Source: Paraconiothyrium sp. Pb-2020
Lineage: Eukaryota > Ascomycota > Dothideomycetes > Pleosporales > Didymosphaeriaceae
Direction: 5' to 3'
DNA: 64,000 nt
NCBI GenBank assembly: GCA_022419385.1
Contig: JAJUBI010000005.1
Location: forward strand, 2,480,001 to 2,544,000
The notes under the pieces are model-generated. The model saw only the letters and a list, made by a program, of their open reading frames with translations, had not been told where the DNA came from and did not search any database. This document shows, piece after piece, positions 1 through 10,128 of the stretch; the first letter of the stretch is position 1, and each line of letters begins with the position of its first letter. The translations under genes were made by a program, and so were the position numbers.

Positions 1-1
1 G

Positions 2-214
2 AGCCAGCTTTCGCAAGGAACTGGATTTGGACTTTTGCAGATTCTTGTAAAGGATCCAGAAATTGGGGTAATCGATGTGGTTGCTCCAAAATATTATGGA
101 CGGTTCTTCCAAAAGTACTCGCAAGCCCAGCGGACATCTCTTGAGACAAAAGCCTGGAGCTACATTGGAATGAAACCGAGACGACGTCTCCGGAAATATC
201 CACGTCCACTATGA
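2..214 (+). CDS. 3' end of an unidentified gene (cut by window edge)
   Basis: An open frame enters at the left edge and runs 70 codons to a TGA. It has no start in the window, so it is the tail of a gene or of a last exon. The peptide contains GFGLLQILVKDPEIGV, then a tyrosine- and arginine-rich end (SYIGMKPRRRLRKYPRPL). I do not recognise the family. The run is short enough to be chance, but its composition looks protein-like. The next feature is an NRPS relic on the opposite strand, so this may belong to the same accessory locus. Confidence 0.3.
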   Translation, partial: SQLSQGTGFGLLQILVKDPEIGVIDVVAPKYYGRFFQKYSQAQRTSLETKAWSYIGMKPRRRLRKYPRPL

Positions 215-270
215 CGTCGGCCTAAAGTTCAAGGTGTCAACACATGAACACGAAAAAGAGTGAGCCAGGA

Positions 271-759
271 TCAACTTACATGCACATATGTTTTCGGTGC
301 ACCAAGAAGTTGCTGGTGGGCTGCGGTTCCTTCACCGTCACGTGATACCCGAAGGGCGGTATTTATATCGGCGTGTGAGGCTGCCTGCGCTTCATCATCC
401 ACCGAAAACATTGCCTCATCTATTTGTTGTAACGCTTGCGTCGCTTCTGCTGCAGAAACACTCCGGTCGATGTTCGACGATATCCTTGTGCTTTGGCCAT
501 TCTCGATGTTCACGAAGCCGAAGACAACTTGATCACTTTTCACAAAGCAGGCGAGGACCAAGGCCCACGAAAGCTGGAACAGACTGGCTGGATGAACTCC
601 GTTACTGTCACAGAAGAGCTCTGCCTCGAGCCCGACATCCAGCTGGTATGCTATGCAGTGCGAATCTGCGTCGAAAGCTACATGGTCGCCGATGTCTGGA
701 GCTCGAGAGACAAGACTGGGAAACATGCATGACACATGGTCGATGGAGGTGGATGGCAT
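271..759 (-). pseudogene. NRPS condensation-domain relic
   Basis: A 162-codon frame resembles the middle of a nonribosomal peptide synthetase condensation domain. The clearest match is the helix and strand around LFQLSWALVLACF followed by SDQVVFGFV, which in intact proteins reads like LxQxAWALVLxxYxGxDDVxFG. A later stretch (ALQQIDEAMF, then INTALRVSRDGEG) matches the part of the domain before its core ends. The HHxxxDG catalytic motif, the adenylation domain and the carrier domain are absent, and nothing downstream continues the protein. I infer the remnant of a deleted or rearranged synthetase gene. It lies 0.5 kb from the 3' end of the intact thiolase on the same strand. An acyltransferase-like BAHD fold is a less likely reading. 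Confidence 0.55.
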
Positions 760-1234
760 AGATTACAGCCGCAGAGTAAGCCAGGCGGGCTTACGGAGGG
801 GAAAATGATTTAAGATACTGCTTCGCAGAGCAGATGTGGCGACACGTATGAATCGTGAGAATGAGCGTCCAGAGGACTATCTTGTTTAGTGAAGCATCGG
901 TTCCGTGCGAGAGGAAAGGGCTCCTCCGCTGGCGTGAATGCCAGGGCCTGGCACGCCACTGCAGGGACGGCATCGTGCGGTTCTCAGAGGTGGATAGCGG
1001 TTGAGGGCGCAGGATGCGCGAAGGATGGATGATAATGGGTAAGATGCTGGATCGGGTACCGTCTGCGGTGGTGGCGGACCATGCCAAGCCCTTTCTACAC
1101 GCTTTCTTACTTGGCCGTCCCCAAACAGCAGGTGCGACAGACCGCGGAGCTCGCTGACTCTCCAAACCGCTTCTCAATTGCATCCTCCTGTCATACAACA
1201 CGCCATCCTTACTCGTCGCGACCAAGCTCTGCCA

Positions 1235-2744
1235 TCAGCACCGTTCCACGACGATGGCCACGGAGGAGCCTCCACCCGCGCAGATAGCGGCCGCTCCAAC
1301 GACTCGGCCGCCTCCCTTACGTTTCTGCTCTTGATGCAGCACGCCGAGCAGCGTGGTCAGAATGCGGCTCCCGCTGTTCGCGAGGGCGTGACCCAAGGCC
1401 ACCGCTCCGCCGTGCTGGTTCACTTTCGTCGCCTCAATCCCCAGCAGGCGCACATTCGCCAGGACGGCCACGGCAAATGCTTCGTTGATCTCGAACGCAT
1501 CGACCTCTTCCAGGTGAATCTTCGCTCGGTGCAGGGCTTTGGGGAGAGCCAATGCGGGAGCCTGTGGTTCGAGCACATCAGCACATTCCTTGCAACACCG
1601 GCTGAACCGTCCCCACATGCCCTACGTACCGTTGTAAAGGCACCTGGGTGCGTTTCCGCGTCTGCCCAACCAAGCACTCGGGCTGCCGGGCTTACACCCA
1701 AAGCCTGGAGCTTCGCCTCGGAGACCAGCACGACTGCAGACGCCCCGTCAGCTAGCGCCGGTGAATTCGCTGCGGTAACGGTACCACCGCCTGCTGCCGA
1801 GGCGAATATGGGCGGCAGATCTCGCAGTTTTGTCTCGTCAAACTACCAAGATGGGCATGTGGTTAGTACCGGTACACACTTGGCGCCAGACCAGGATCCG
1901 CTTGCGTTATGCCGGCACGGGCTCACCTTAGAAAGAGATTCGTCTTCTCGAACCAACGCACGCCGTTGTCCAGGCGCTGCTACCTTGATGGGTGCAATTT
2001 CTTGACGAAAGAAGCCTTGTGATGTTGCCGCAAGCGCTTTGCGGTAGCTGTCAATGGCATAGTCGTCCTGCTCGTCTCTCCCGATGCTATGCGTCTTTGC
2101 GCAGAGTTCTGCCTTGAGGCCCATGTGCTCTTTGTTACCATAGGCGTCCGTCAGCCCGTCTGTAACGACGCCGTTGGTTATTCGCTTTCCGTCAGTGTAA
2201 CTAGGACAGCCTGACATCGATTCAGTGCCGCCAGCAATGACAACGTCAGCATATCCCAGCTGGATACTTTGAGCCGCCAACGTCACTGCCTTCATCGACG
2301 AAGCGCACACTTTGTTGACGGTCGTGCAGACTGTAGTCACCGGTAACCCAGCTCCCAGGGCGCATTGGCGAGCTACGTTCTGCCCAAGCCTGGCTTATGC
2401 AGTCAGCCGAACGAATACAGTGAAACAACGGAGCAAGGGCAAATTATACCCAGCAGACAAGACGTTTCCCATCAACACTTCATCAACCTCTTCAGGCTTC
2501 AAACGAGGGACTCGGGCCAAGGCCGCTGCTTCCTGGTCAGCACAGACTGCCTTCGCACTCACACGGCCCGCTGTCCTACCTTTAATTACATGAGACCCCA
2601 ACTCCACTGCAGTCAACGACGAAAGCGAGCTATCATCAGAATCAGACTGTGTCCCTGCCATTCTTGGACAATAACTCACCCTTTAAATGCACCAATGCAT
2701 GTGCGAACGCTGGCAACAATGTAAACTGGAGGATTGGCCGACAT
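1235..2744 (-). CDS. ERG10: Acetyl-CoA C-acetyltransferase (cytosolic-type thiolase), six exons
   Basis: Condenses two acetyl-CoA to acetoacetyl-CoA, the entry step of the mevalonate pathway. Exons by splice signals and frame: 2744-2680, 2629-2590, 2532-2450, 2389-1927, 1842-1630 and 1561-1235, giving 396 residues, the normal family length. The N-terminus (MSANPPVYIVASVRT) lacks a mitochondrial presequence. The acylated cysteine lies in NKVCASSMKA, the catalytic histidine in GGAVALGH and the second cysteine in AICAGGG, so all three active-site residues are present. GHALANSGSR replaces the usual GHPLGxSG. The intron at 1926-1843 has a tactaacc branch site. The intron at 2589-2533 is a multiple of three, so it could also be read through as 19 extra residues. 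No C-terminal peroxisomal SKL-type signal is seen (end VVERC). It sits between relic genes in an accessory stretch, so it may be a second copy rather than the housekeeping ERG10. Confidence 0.9.
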
Positions 2745-3807
2745 ATCCAGCGATGAATGTGTGACGCATCCATACTTGAATCAGATAAATGGTTTTGAAC
2801 GATTCTGTAGCCAGCGCTATCCGCTTGGGGTAGGTGCACATGCATGCAAGTACTGGGATACTAATCCTTGCTTAGAAACTAACCGAACCACCGAAGGCGG
2901 CTCTTAGCATTGACATCTGGACCTCAGACTAGACTAGGGCAGCGTCATCATTCACTTGATAACGTTTTCGTTTCTTGCTCGCTCGTAACACATCGGTCGC
3001 CCGTCTCGACACGAGATTGCTGCTTACATGGCACCATTATGGTCGTCTGTCATCGTGCTTCAGTGACTGATGATTTTTGGAAAAACCTTGTTCTGTGTAC
3101 TGTTTTGTTTCGAAATCTTAGCTTTGGGTGTTGGCGCTCTCAGCTGCTCGCAATGTACTACCATAACATCGAGAGCAACAGTATATTTAAACTAGTACGA
3201 AGTTAGATCCAACGACAACTCAAGAAAATCGAACTACAGTCTGACAGAGTCGCGGTAGGTTTCGGAAGTGATCTGGTAAGAAAACTCAGGAGGGCAAGCA
3301 ACACATGTAGCCTATATACCCTGGCACATTTAAGATCTGATTGGCTATGTACGTCTTTGACAACGCCTGTCATGGCCACACACTACTCACATATTCAAAA
3401 ACATACTCCATCGTATGTGCTTATTTCTTTTGGTCAAGCAATACTCACTGCTTTCCAGTAGGGCTGAGATGTATAGCCTGGCATCGCAGCGCATTTCCGG
3501 ATGACGATCGATTCGGCGCAGTGAGCCCTAGTAGGAAGACGTATCTTTGGTCCGCGCCCGTAAGTCGATTTACTCCTTGCAATAAAATCACGTCGTGATT
3601 CTGGGTTCCTCCCTAAGCGGGGAACTGTTGGAGTATACTACGTGCGGCTACCTTACCCCCAGTAACATTTAGTGGAAGACTTGCCACCATCGCATTCCCG
3701 GTGGTGATGCTTGCATAACAACCCTCTCTCATTTAGATTCACTGTCTTTAACTGGAAACCACCAATGTAGAACTCAACCTGAATTTATGGTTATAGTATA
3801 CAATCAA
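2745..3807. other. Intergenic, no gene seen
   Basis: About 1.06 kb upstream of the thiolase start. It contains only short unrelated reading frames and AT-richer sequence. I see no recognisable protein fragment, RNA gene or terminal repeat. The first few hundred bases next to 2744 should hold the thiolase promoter. Confidence 0.5.
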
Positions 3808-4261
3808 ACACGATAGTACAGACTAAGACCTTCGCATTCAAAGTCCTCTACGAAGGCAACCCACACGACCCTTTCGTCATCCTATCCCACGCGTTAATGG
3901 CAACCCTTCCCCTTTGGGATTCCACGGTCCTTGCCCTTCATATAGCCGGCTACAGCACACTCCGATACGACCACGTCGGTCACGGATGGACCTCGCGCCC
4001 AACAGGAGACCGATTCGGAAAGCTCCACTTCGACGACTTTTGCCTTGACATTGACCGCTGCATCTCCGCCGTCGCCCCAGAGATAAAACCTTTCGCAATC
4101 ATCGGTTGCAGCATGGGCGGCGAGCTTTGCACTCCGCTATGCGACTCTATACCCTGGACGCGTGAAAAAGTATGATCTCAGTGACATATGGTGGTGCTTT
4201 ACTCAGTAAGTATGCGAGGCCTAATTTTCGGCAGGCTAATGTGAAATGATAGGACATGTTT
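3808..4261 (+). pseudogene. Alpha/beta-hydrolase relic (enol-lactonase-like), cut by a MITE
   Basis: A frame from about 3811 reads like the first half of an alpha/beta hydrolase of the 3-oxoadipate enol-lactonase type: VILSHALMATLPLWD, the strand-turn DHVGHGWTSRP, and the nucleophile elbow GCSMGGEL with its serine. One extra T near 4130 breaks the frame; the other frame then continues LRYATLYPGRVKKYD. A good donor (gtaagtatg, 4205) and acceptor (tgatag, ending 4250) suggest an old intron, after which the next exon is interrupted by the inverted-repeat element at 4262. The C-terminal half with the acid and histidine is missing. I infer a gene killed by insertion and a frameshift; which came first cannot be told. 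Confidence 0.65.
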
Positions 4262-4520
4262 TATTATCGTTTCCATAAGTTTTGTGCCCATCCTACCATA
4301 GAAGAATATGTGGAAAAGTGGGTTTCTATAGGATATATGACTATCGGCCTATGCGTGGTTAGCTCTATGACTGGTTAACATACTGCTATCACCATGATAC
4401 CTGTATCAGATTTGATTGACCAACCACCTGTAGGCCGATAGTCATATGTCCTATAGAAATACATTTTTCCACATATTCCACCATGGGAGGGTGGGCACAA
4501 AACTTATGGAAAGCATCGAT
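4262..4520. mobile_element. MITE copy A, about 260 bp with long terminal inverted repeats
   Basis: The two ends are inverted copies. The left end reads TTTCCATAAGTTTTGTGCCC and the right end carries its complement (gggcacaaaacttatggaaa). The match continues inward through CCACATATTC-like and AGGCCGATAGTCATA-like segments for roughly 100 bp on each side, leaving a short centre. It encodes nothing. The ends match copies B (16313-16642) and C (15343-15507), except that CACAAG and TTGCGG there are CATAAG and TTGTGC here. It lies in the coding part of a hydrolase relic. No clear target-site duplication could be read by eye. Confidence 0.8.
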
Positions 4521-4548
4521 TTGGGGCTTTGAAACTTTATTACAAGAA

Positions 4549-5442
4549 CTACCCCACATTCTCGTTTCTTCTCAGTTCACCACCCTTACGCATAAGTCTC
4601 ACCTTGTCGTCATCGTCCAGTAACTTCTCCGCCAATACGCCTTTATCCTGACTCCGCACTTTCAAACCTGCACAGCTCAATACAAACTCCCCAATAAATC
4701 GCTCTGCATTCACTGAATTCCTCTTCGGCGCATGTTCATTGCCCTCGAACAGCTTCAGCACGCGGTCTCCCTTCGTCCCATGTTGCGCTTACAAACTCTC
4801 CAAGCAGGTTTAGTTCAATGTGGGGTCTCAGTCCCATGCAGCAAGAGCAAAGGTCTTGGTGCAAGCAATCGAATGCCATTAGTTTCCGCAGTCTGGCTCG
4901 CGACCGTGGCGCAGCCGCTGACTCTTGGATCTTGTCCGTCCAGTGTGAAGACTGGTGCTCCACTGAAAGACCACCCTACAAGTACAAACTTACTGATGTT
5001 GTACTGCTCTTCCAGCTGCTGCATAGCAGCCAGCACATCCCTAACACAGTACCGGCTGCGCGCTGGACAGGATACTCAAGGCGTCGAGTTGGGACAGGCT
5101 GCTGTATGGAGGCGAATTTATGCGCGAGGGAGAACTAAATGGAGGACGGACCTACGGCCCCGCCTCCTGCGCCAGAAAGTAGGATCGCTGCAGTGCTGTT
5201 TCGGGGTAGTAATAGAAGTGGGGAGGCGCAGAAAGCTTGTCACGGCGCCATCGGGACCATCTTTGACTTTTATTAAATATATTTTTGGATGCAGAGCTTT
5301 GCAGCGTGTGGTGTGTGCGAGAGGCCAAGGTAGTTATCGAGAGTGGCGGGCTTGAGGGGTGCAGCGAGCCTGAGGAGAGGCTTGTTGTCGACGCCGCCAC
5401 CTTGTTGATGAATTGCTTTAGTGTCGAGATAATCCGGAGCAT
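4549..5442 (-). pseudogene. Alpha/beta-hydrolase relic (dienelactone-hydrolase-like)
   Basis: Fragments in all three minus-strand frames line up as one hydrolase. Near 5225 a strand with YYYPETALQRSYF is seen, then AMQQLEEQYNISKFVLVGWS with the nucleophile elbow GWSFSG (4980-5036), then RLLAPRPLLLLHGTE. After that the frame breaks: the continuation (DPTLN, TCLESL, AQHGTKGDRVLKLFEGNEHA) lies in another frame and has two TAA stops where homologues have sense codons. The terminal part includes the catalytic-histidine context FEGNEHA. The gene is therefore dead through at least one frameshift and two stops. It faces the other hydrolase relic tail to tail across MITE copy A, but the two belong to different hydrolase subfamilies. 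Confidence 0.65.
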
Positions 5443-5449
5443 AAACCGT

Positions 5450-6296
5450 GCTTGATACTACAGAATTCTGTTCAAGGCGCCCGGTCTACGACGAGGTCGC
5501 CATTGCATTCATAGTGATCGTCTCCTCCATCAGTATGCCACCCATGCAAATCGTGGCTGCTACCCTCAATATGTTACCTTGCGGCTTATTGGACACCCAC
5601 TCGCGCATGGATCGGTGCGCAACCTCTGATTCAGCTAGGAATGAGAAGGCAAGCGAAGAAGAAGCTACACGTGTCCCAAGCTTCGTCGCATCGCTCCCAT
5701 GAGGACAGGTGCCAGCGTGTGGGTCTATTCGGTTTCGAAATGAACAACAAATTGTTTACGTCCTTCTCTCCGACTAATACTATGGTCAATCCAACGCATG
5801 GGTGACGCCAAGTGGCGATCGGTTCGTGGATGGGTTATGTCTGAGGAAGCAGCAACAACCTGACCTTTTCCTAACCATGTCTCTGCGACCATAGCGATGG
5901 TATAGACAGATCATGAACTTGCTTTTTTCATGTTTGAGGAAACCTTGATATAAAGTTTGCGAGTTGTATTCCTTATGCCTGAAAACATATCGCAGCATTT
6001 AGAGGCAGCATCAACAGTTGAGCAGTCGACAGACCAAACTAGCGACGATCACTCAGCGCTACTATTTATGCCAGCCGACCACGCAAATTTCTCTTCACGA
6101 ACTTAAGGCTGGAACCATTCAATTTTCAACTATCGCATTGGTAGTCGTGAAAATAGCTCGGTCAGTGAAGCGCCCACTTGAAGGTCTTTCCCATGCCTTG
6201 AAATAATAGCAGACCTCCCAAACAACTCCTCTCTACCTTCGCAATGTCCCTCAAAGCCATAAACCTTGCTACCTGTTCTGCAACTTAACATCTACC
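5450..6296. other. Intergenic, no gene seen
   Basis: Only short reading frames without recognisable similarity occur here on either strand. The region separates the decayed hydrolase area from the small membrane-protein gene. A CT-rich stretch just before 6297 may be the promoter or leader of that gene. Confidence 0.45.
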
Positions 6297-6705
6297 ATGA
6301 CTTCACTACCTTTCTACTCCCTTTCTAGAATCATCCCCACGCCCGAACCTCGTGCTCCCAGCCCGCGGCCGGATCGCCAAAAAAGAACAGCATCTACAAA
6401 GGCCTTCGGCTCGGCTACGACACTAGTAAACCCTTCTCTACAACACCTCCCTCCATCACGGGTGTGTCTCTCTACTACTCTCTTACACCCTCGTACCCGC
6501 AGGACTATATAGCTAACTTCCAGTGTAGGCGTATACGCAACACGCAGATTTAGAGGCACCAACTACCACATCGACTGGTTACTCGCATTTTGTCTCTCGA
6601 AAAGGGAAGGCCATCGGAATCATGTTGGGTGTTGGCGTCATTATGATTGTGGGTGGGGTGTTGCTGTTTTATCCGCCGTCGCAGTGGCACAGGGAAACTC
6701 GGTAG
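6297..6705 (+). CDS. Small single-pass membrane protein, two exons
   Basis: Exons 6297-6461 and 6529-6705 join in frame to a 113-residue protein. The intron starts gtgtgt, has a gctaac branch site and ends tgtag. The N-terminal half is Pro/Ser/Arg-rich and probably disordered (RIIPTPEPRAPSPRPDRQKR). The second exon codes for a soluble stretch and one hydrophobic segment (about residues 88-108, IGIMLGVGVIMIVGGVLLFY), followed by a short polar tail (PPSQWHRETR). It is therefore predicted to be tail-anchored or single-pass. I do not recognise a named family. Conservation in related fungi would decide whether it is real. The good splice signals and the clean hydrophobic segment support it. Confidence 0.6.
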
Positions 6706-7066
6706 ATGAGTTGGCGACGACTATTCTGCGATAGAAAAGCTATACTATGTTTTCATCGGGTCCTGCGTTCCCCTCATCGGTAGTAACGCTGCATGAACGT
6801 TACACACGGAACAAGTAATAGATATCAAGGGTGGTTTTCGAGCAGGGGTTAGTGCGTCATGTATCTCACGTAGGGATCAATGCTAGGGGAAAGAAACGCG
6901 CACGGAAGGAACGCAAGGGAACATTGAATGCCGCCCTTTATCGAGGGATTGTATTGTACAGGCGTATTACCTCACTTTATAGCTTCATAACCGTAGCTTC
7001 ATATGCTAAGCCGGATGTGCGGTAGCTGTATCCCATCATCCGTCCTATCACCATGCAAGGGTATGC
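6706..7066. other. Intergenic between convergent small genes
   Basis: About 360 bp between the 3' ends of the membrane-protein gene (plus strand) and the small acidic-protein gene (minus strand). I see no coding signal or structured RNA. It should contain both polyadenylation regions. Confidence 0.45.
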
Positions 7067-7458
7067 TTATTTGTTCAACTCTTCAGCCCTCTTCTTGAGC
7101 TCCTCCTTGCTCGCGGGCTCGGGAAGGTTCTCGGCGTGGACGGGTCCCTACGGAACATTAGTACAGCTTGAGCTGAGGTCAGGCTGATGATGACGTACGG
7201 GAGCAGCCTTGTGTGCTAGGGAGGATAGAGAGCCGCCAGAGGTAGCCCCGGTATCTTCCTGGTGAATTGGGTGCGAGGACGCGTTTGAGTCTGAGGACTC
7301 CTTGGCGACTTGGTCGGTGATGCCTGGAGAACGATTGTTAGCATCCTTAAACTTCATAGAGGCGCTCATGAACACGACATGGCGACCCGGTTGGAAGCTA
7401 GTAGGAGGGGAATTGACATACTGCCGGTGGCACGCTCTTCGGCGGGGTGGACAGGCAT
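7067..7458 (-). CDS. Small conserved-type fungal protein, three exons, unknown function
   Basis: Exons 7458-7422, 7323-7199 and 7147-7067 give 80 residues with consistent phases. The product starts MPVHPAEERATG, is rich in Ser, Asp and His in the middle (QEDTGATSGGSLSSLAHKAA) and ends in a basic-acidic amphipathic helix with KEELKKRAEELNK. Small fungal proteins with this plan (disordered middle, conserved EELKxRAxELN end) are common and of unknown role. No signal peptide or membrane segment is visible. A charged 63-codon open frame upstream (7661-7470, minus) may lie in the 5' leader; it is not joined by splice signals that I can support. Confidence 0.7.
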
Positions 7459-8406
7459 GATTACTGTTGTTATTGCTGTTCCGTGTTTGGGGTAGCTAAC
7501 GAAGGTGGGTGTTGGTCCTCCTTATTGTCAAGCTTCAAGTTATCAAGCTGCTCTGTAGGTTCCTTATCGTCAACTTTGATCTGAGAGACAACGTCGACTT
7601 TTTTGGCGTAGTAGTCCTTGATCAGGGTAATGGTAGTCTCGTTGGATGCTGAGGGTGGCATGTTTATAAGCGGCTGGGAGGCTTAGCACGAAGTCGGTGA
7701 CGTAGGTATTGTGGAGGTGGCTATTGGTGGGGTGTTGTTGCCCAGGCGTATGAGACGCGCTAGGTAATTGCGGGGCAAGTATCACGTGGTTCAACATTCA
7801 CCCACCTCTCAAAGCAGCTGCGGCTAGGCACCTGCTCGTGTATAGTGATACTGCCTCGACTGGCGAGGAGCAGGTTTATTGGATGAGGTGTAAGGCATTG
7901 GTTTCGGTCTGAAGGAGTGTCGTGCAGCGCGATTTTCCACAGTACTCTCAAGTGACGAGCTAGTCGCGTATGTCAATGTTTCGGAAGTCCATCGTATACG
8001 GCCATACTAGATGGAATTTGAAGACGATTCAGCATTTACCATAGCTCCTAAAAAGGCACAAGAGCAGCAAGTATCTCAAAAAAGATTTTGTTGTCCAGCA
8101 ATCAGGCCCGTGGTACATTTAATCCACAAAGCTCGATGTAAAACTTGAAATTGGGTGCGGAAAGCGCTTCCATGAAGCTTTCGTGCTACGAGTAGCATTG
8201 GTAGGTAAGTGGCGCGCGAAGCGAGTAGAGGGAACTTAGAGATCAATCCCAATGTGTCATGGTCATGGCATAATCATACGGTTGCTTCTCTGCGTCGATT
8301 GTCAATGTAACACCACGGACTATAAAGAGGGAGAGGAACGCTTCACGATCCCAGCTCCCTACTTTTCGTTCCTGAAAATCTTTTAAGTCGGTAAATTCTA
8401 ATTTTT
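7459..8406. other. Intergenic, divergent promoter region
   Basis: About 950 bp between the minus-strand small-protein gene and the plus-strand transcription start for the proteasome region. Apart from the 63-codon charged frame at 7661-7470 (minus), I see no protein-like frames. A tataaagagg motif at about 8319 precedes the candidate transcript starting near 8400. Confidence 0.4.
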
Positions 8407-8784
8407 ATGCTTCCTGGTCGCCAGTCTACGAGCAAGGCTCCAGATGTCGTCTCTGCAATTGCGGCGATGTTTTCGCAGTTAAACGGGTGAGTTGCTGACG
8501 TTCGGACTGTAAGTTACCATTTCAAAGATTCGACTAATAAGTTTGGCTCAAGCAGTCCTTCAATTCATTGGCACAGCATTGGAGTTCAAGCAGCTGGAAT
8601 TCGAGGTTCCAAGGTCCCGAGGTCGACGCTAGTGCACGTGATCGCGGCTCGAAGGCTTGGCGCCAGGCAAGCTCGCCGCGTGGAGCTGTTGCGCCTAAAG
8701 GTCCGACAACATCTCAAGCCCGCGAATACCAGCTCCACCTACTGCATCTCTCCTTCGGTCGCTGCCCGCTACATTCAGCCTTGA
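8407..8784 (+). CDS. Possible small spliced gene or spliced leader upstream of proteasome alpha2
   Basis: An ATG at 8407 opens a short exon ending at 8486 with a very good donor (gtgagttg), a gactaat branch site and an acceptor gctcaagcag at 8555. This strongly suggests a real intron. Splicing in phase gives a 102-residue frame to a TGA at 8782-8784. It begins MLPGRQSTSKAPDVVSA and ends in a basic Arg-rich part. I do not recognise it. The region ends 27 bp before the proteasome ATG, so this may be a spliced 5' leader with an upstream reading frame rather than a separate gene. Confidence 0.3.
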
Positions 8785-8811
8785 ACATACTCCAACCTTG
8801 ACGCTCGCATA

Positions 8812-9826
8812 ATGGCCGACCGATACTCGTTCTCGCTCACCACATTCTCGCCTAGGTAAACACGTCTTGTTCAGTCTGGGGAGGCCATTCACTAACTGCT
8901 ATGTAGTGGCAAGCTTGTGCAGATAGGTACGGCCCACATCATTCTAGTTCTTATAGAGCTTAGCAGCAGTGGAGGACGTGGACTAATTGCGCTACAGAGT
9001 ATGCCTTGAATGCGGTCAACCAGGGTGTTACTTCTCTAGGAATCAAGGGTACGTTTGTGTCTGTGCATTGGCCAATATGGACTAATACGTTTCTTCAGCT
9101 ACAAACGGCATCGTTCTTGCAACCGAAAAGAAGTCGTCCTCGCCACTCATTGATTCGTCATCGTCATCGAAAGTCAGCTTGATAACTCCCAATATCGGCA
9201 TGGTCTACTCAGGCATGGGTCCAGATTATCGCGTGCTTGTTGACAAGGCGCGCAAAGTTTCACATACTGGTTACAAACGCATCTACAACGAGTACCCACC
9301 GACGAGGATATTGGTCCAGGATGTGGCGCGTGTCATGCAAGAAGCGACGCAGTCAGGTGGTGTCAGGCCGTACGGAGTCAGCCTGCTGATTGCGGGTTGG
9401 GACGATGGAATCGAGCCGGAGAAGGAGGATCAGCAGACTGAGGAGGAGGCAGACATCGAGAAGAAGAAGATCAGCGGCAAGACCGGCGGCATTCTGAAGG
9501 GAGGACCCAGCCTGTATCAGGTAGACCCCAGCGGCAGCTACTTTCCATGGAAGGCGACGGCTATCGGCAAGAGCGCGACAAGCGCGAAGACTTTCCTTGA
9601 GAAGAGGTACACCGAAGGCTTGGAGTTGGAGGATGCGATCCACATTGCGCTGCTCACGCTGAAGGAGACGATAGAAGGTGAGATGAACGGCGACACTGTC
9701 GAGATCGGCATCGTTGGCCCGCCAGAGGACCGGTTACTCGGCTTCGAGGGTGTTGAAGGAGCTCAAGGACCCCGCTTCAGGAAGTTGAGTCCGCAAGAGG
9801 TTGAAGACTACCTGACGAACTTGTAG
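8812..9826 (+). CDS. PRE8: 20S proteasome subunit alpha type-2
   Basis: One of seven alpha subunits that form the outer rings of the 20S proteasome and gate entry to the proteolytic chamber in nucleus and cytosol. Exons 8812-8855, 8907-8926, 8998-9048 and 9099-9826 give 280 residues. The N-terminus MADRYSFSLTTFSPSGKLVQ is the alpha-subunit signature with the gating Tyr-Ser-Phe stretch, followed by IEYALNAVNQG. Core motifs include KATNGIVLATEKK, GMGPDYRVLV and GVRPYGVSLLIAGWD. Between GWD and GPSLYQVDPSGSYFPWKA lies a charged insertion of about 30 residues that yeast and animal homologues lack. Similar insertions occur in filamentous fungi, so it is probably lineage-specific. Exon 2 is only 20 nt. 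Confidence 0.96.
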
Positions 9827-10128
9827 AGCGCTTCAGGAGTTGGGAGTAGCATCTCGGGTGGACATGTAATGATAGACCGACTGCCGGCGCTCACGCAGGC
9901 TCGCTCTGACATATGACGAACACGAAATAGATGGCATTCACCATATGTGTTTGTATTCAGCATCAACCGCCGTGAATGAACCTGTGGTTTGTACTGTGTA
10001 AATGCAGCTCGCATATCAGGACCTGTCCTAATCAGGCTAGTGCGGGCTGCACCTCTTGCTTCGAGGGCGTCACTGCATTGTGCTTCCATCCCCCGACTCA
10101 ACACAAATACTCTTCCACAAGACATTTC
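9827..10128. other. Intergenic between proteasome alpha2 and Dicer
   Basis: About 300 bp, same-strand spacing between the alpha2 stop and the Dicer ATG. The frame leading into the Dicer ATG is open back to 9976. The first ATG with a protein-like continuation is at 10129. Confidence 0.4.

Noticed and set aside
1178..2005. 275-codon plus-strand frame
   Set aside because: It is antisense to the thiolase, whose six-exon model has intact active-site residues; the frame is its shadow.
2533..2589. Reading 19 extra residues in the thiolase
   Set aside because: Kept as intron: a 57-nt GT-AG segment whose removal restores the usual family length and spacing before the LKPEEVDEV segment.
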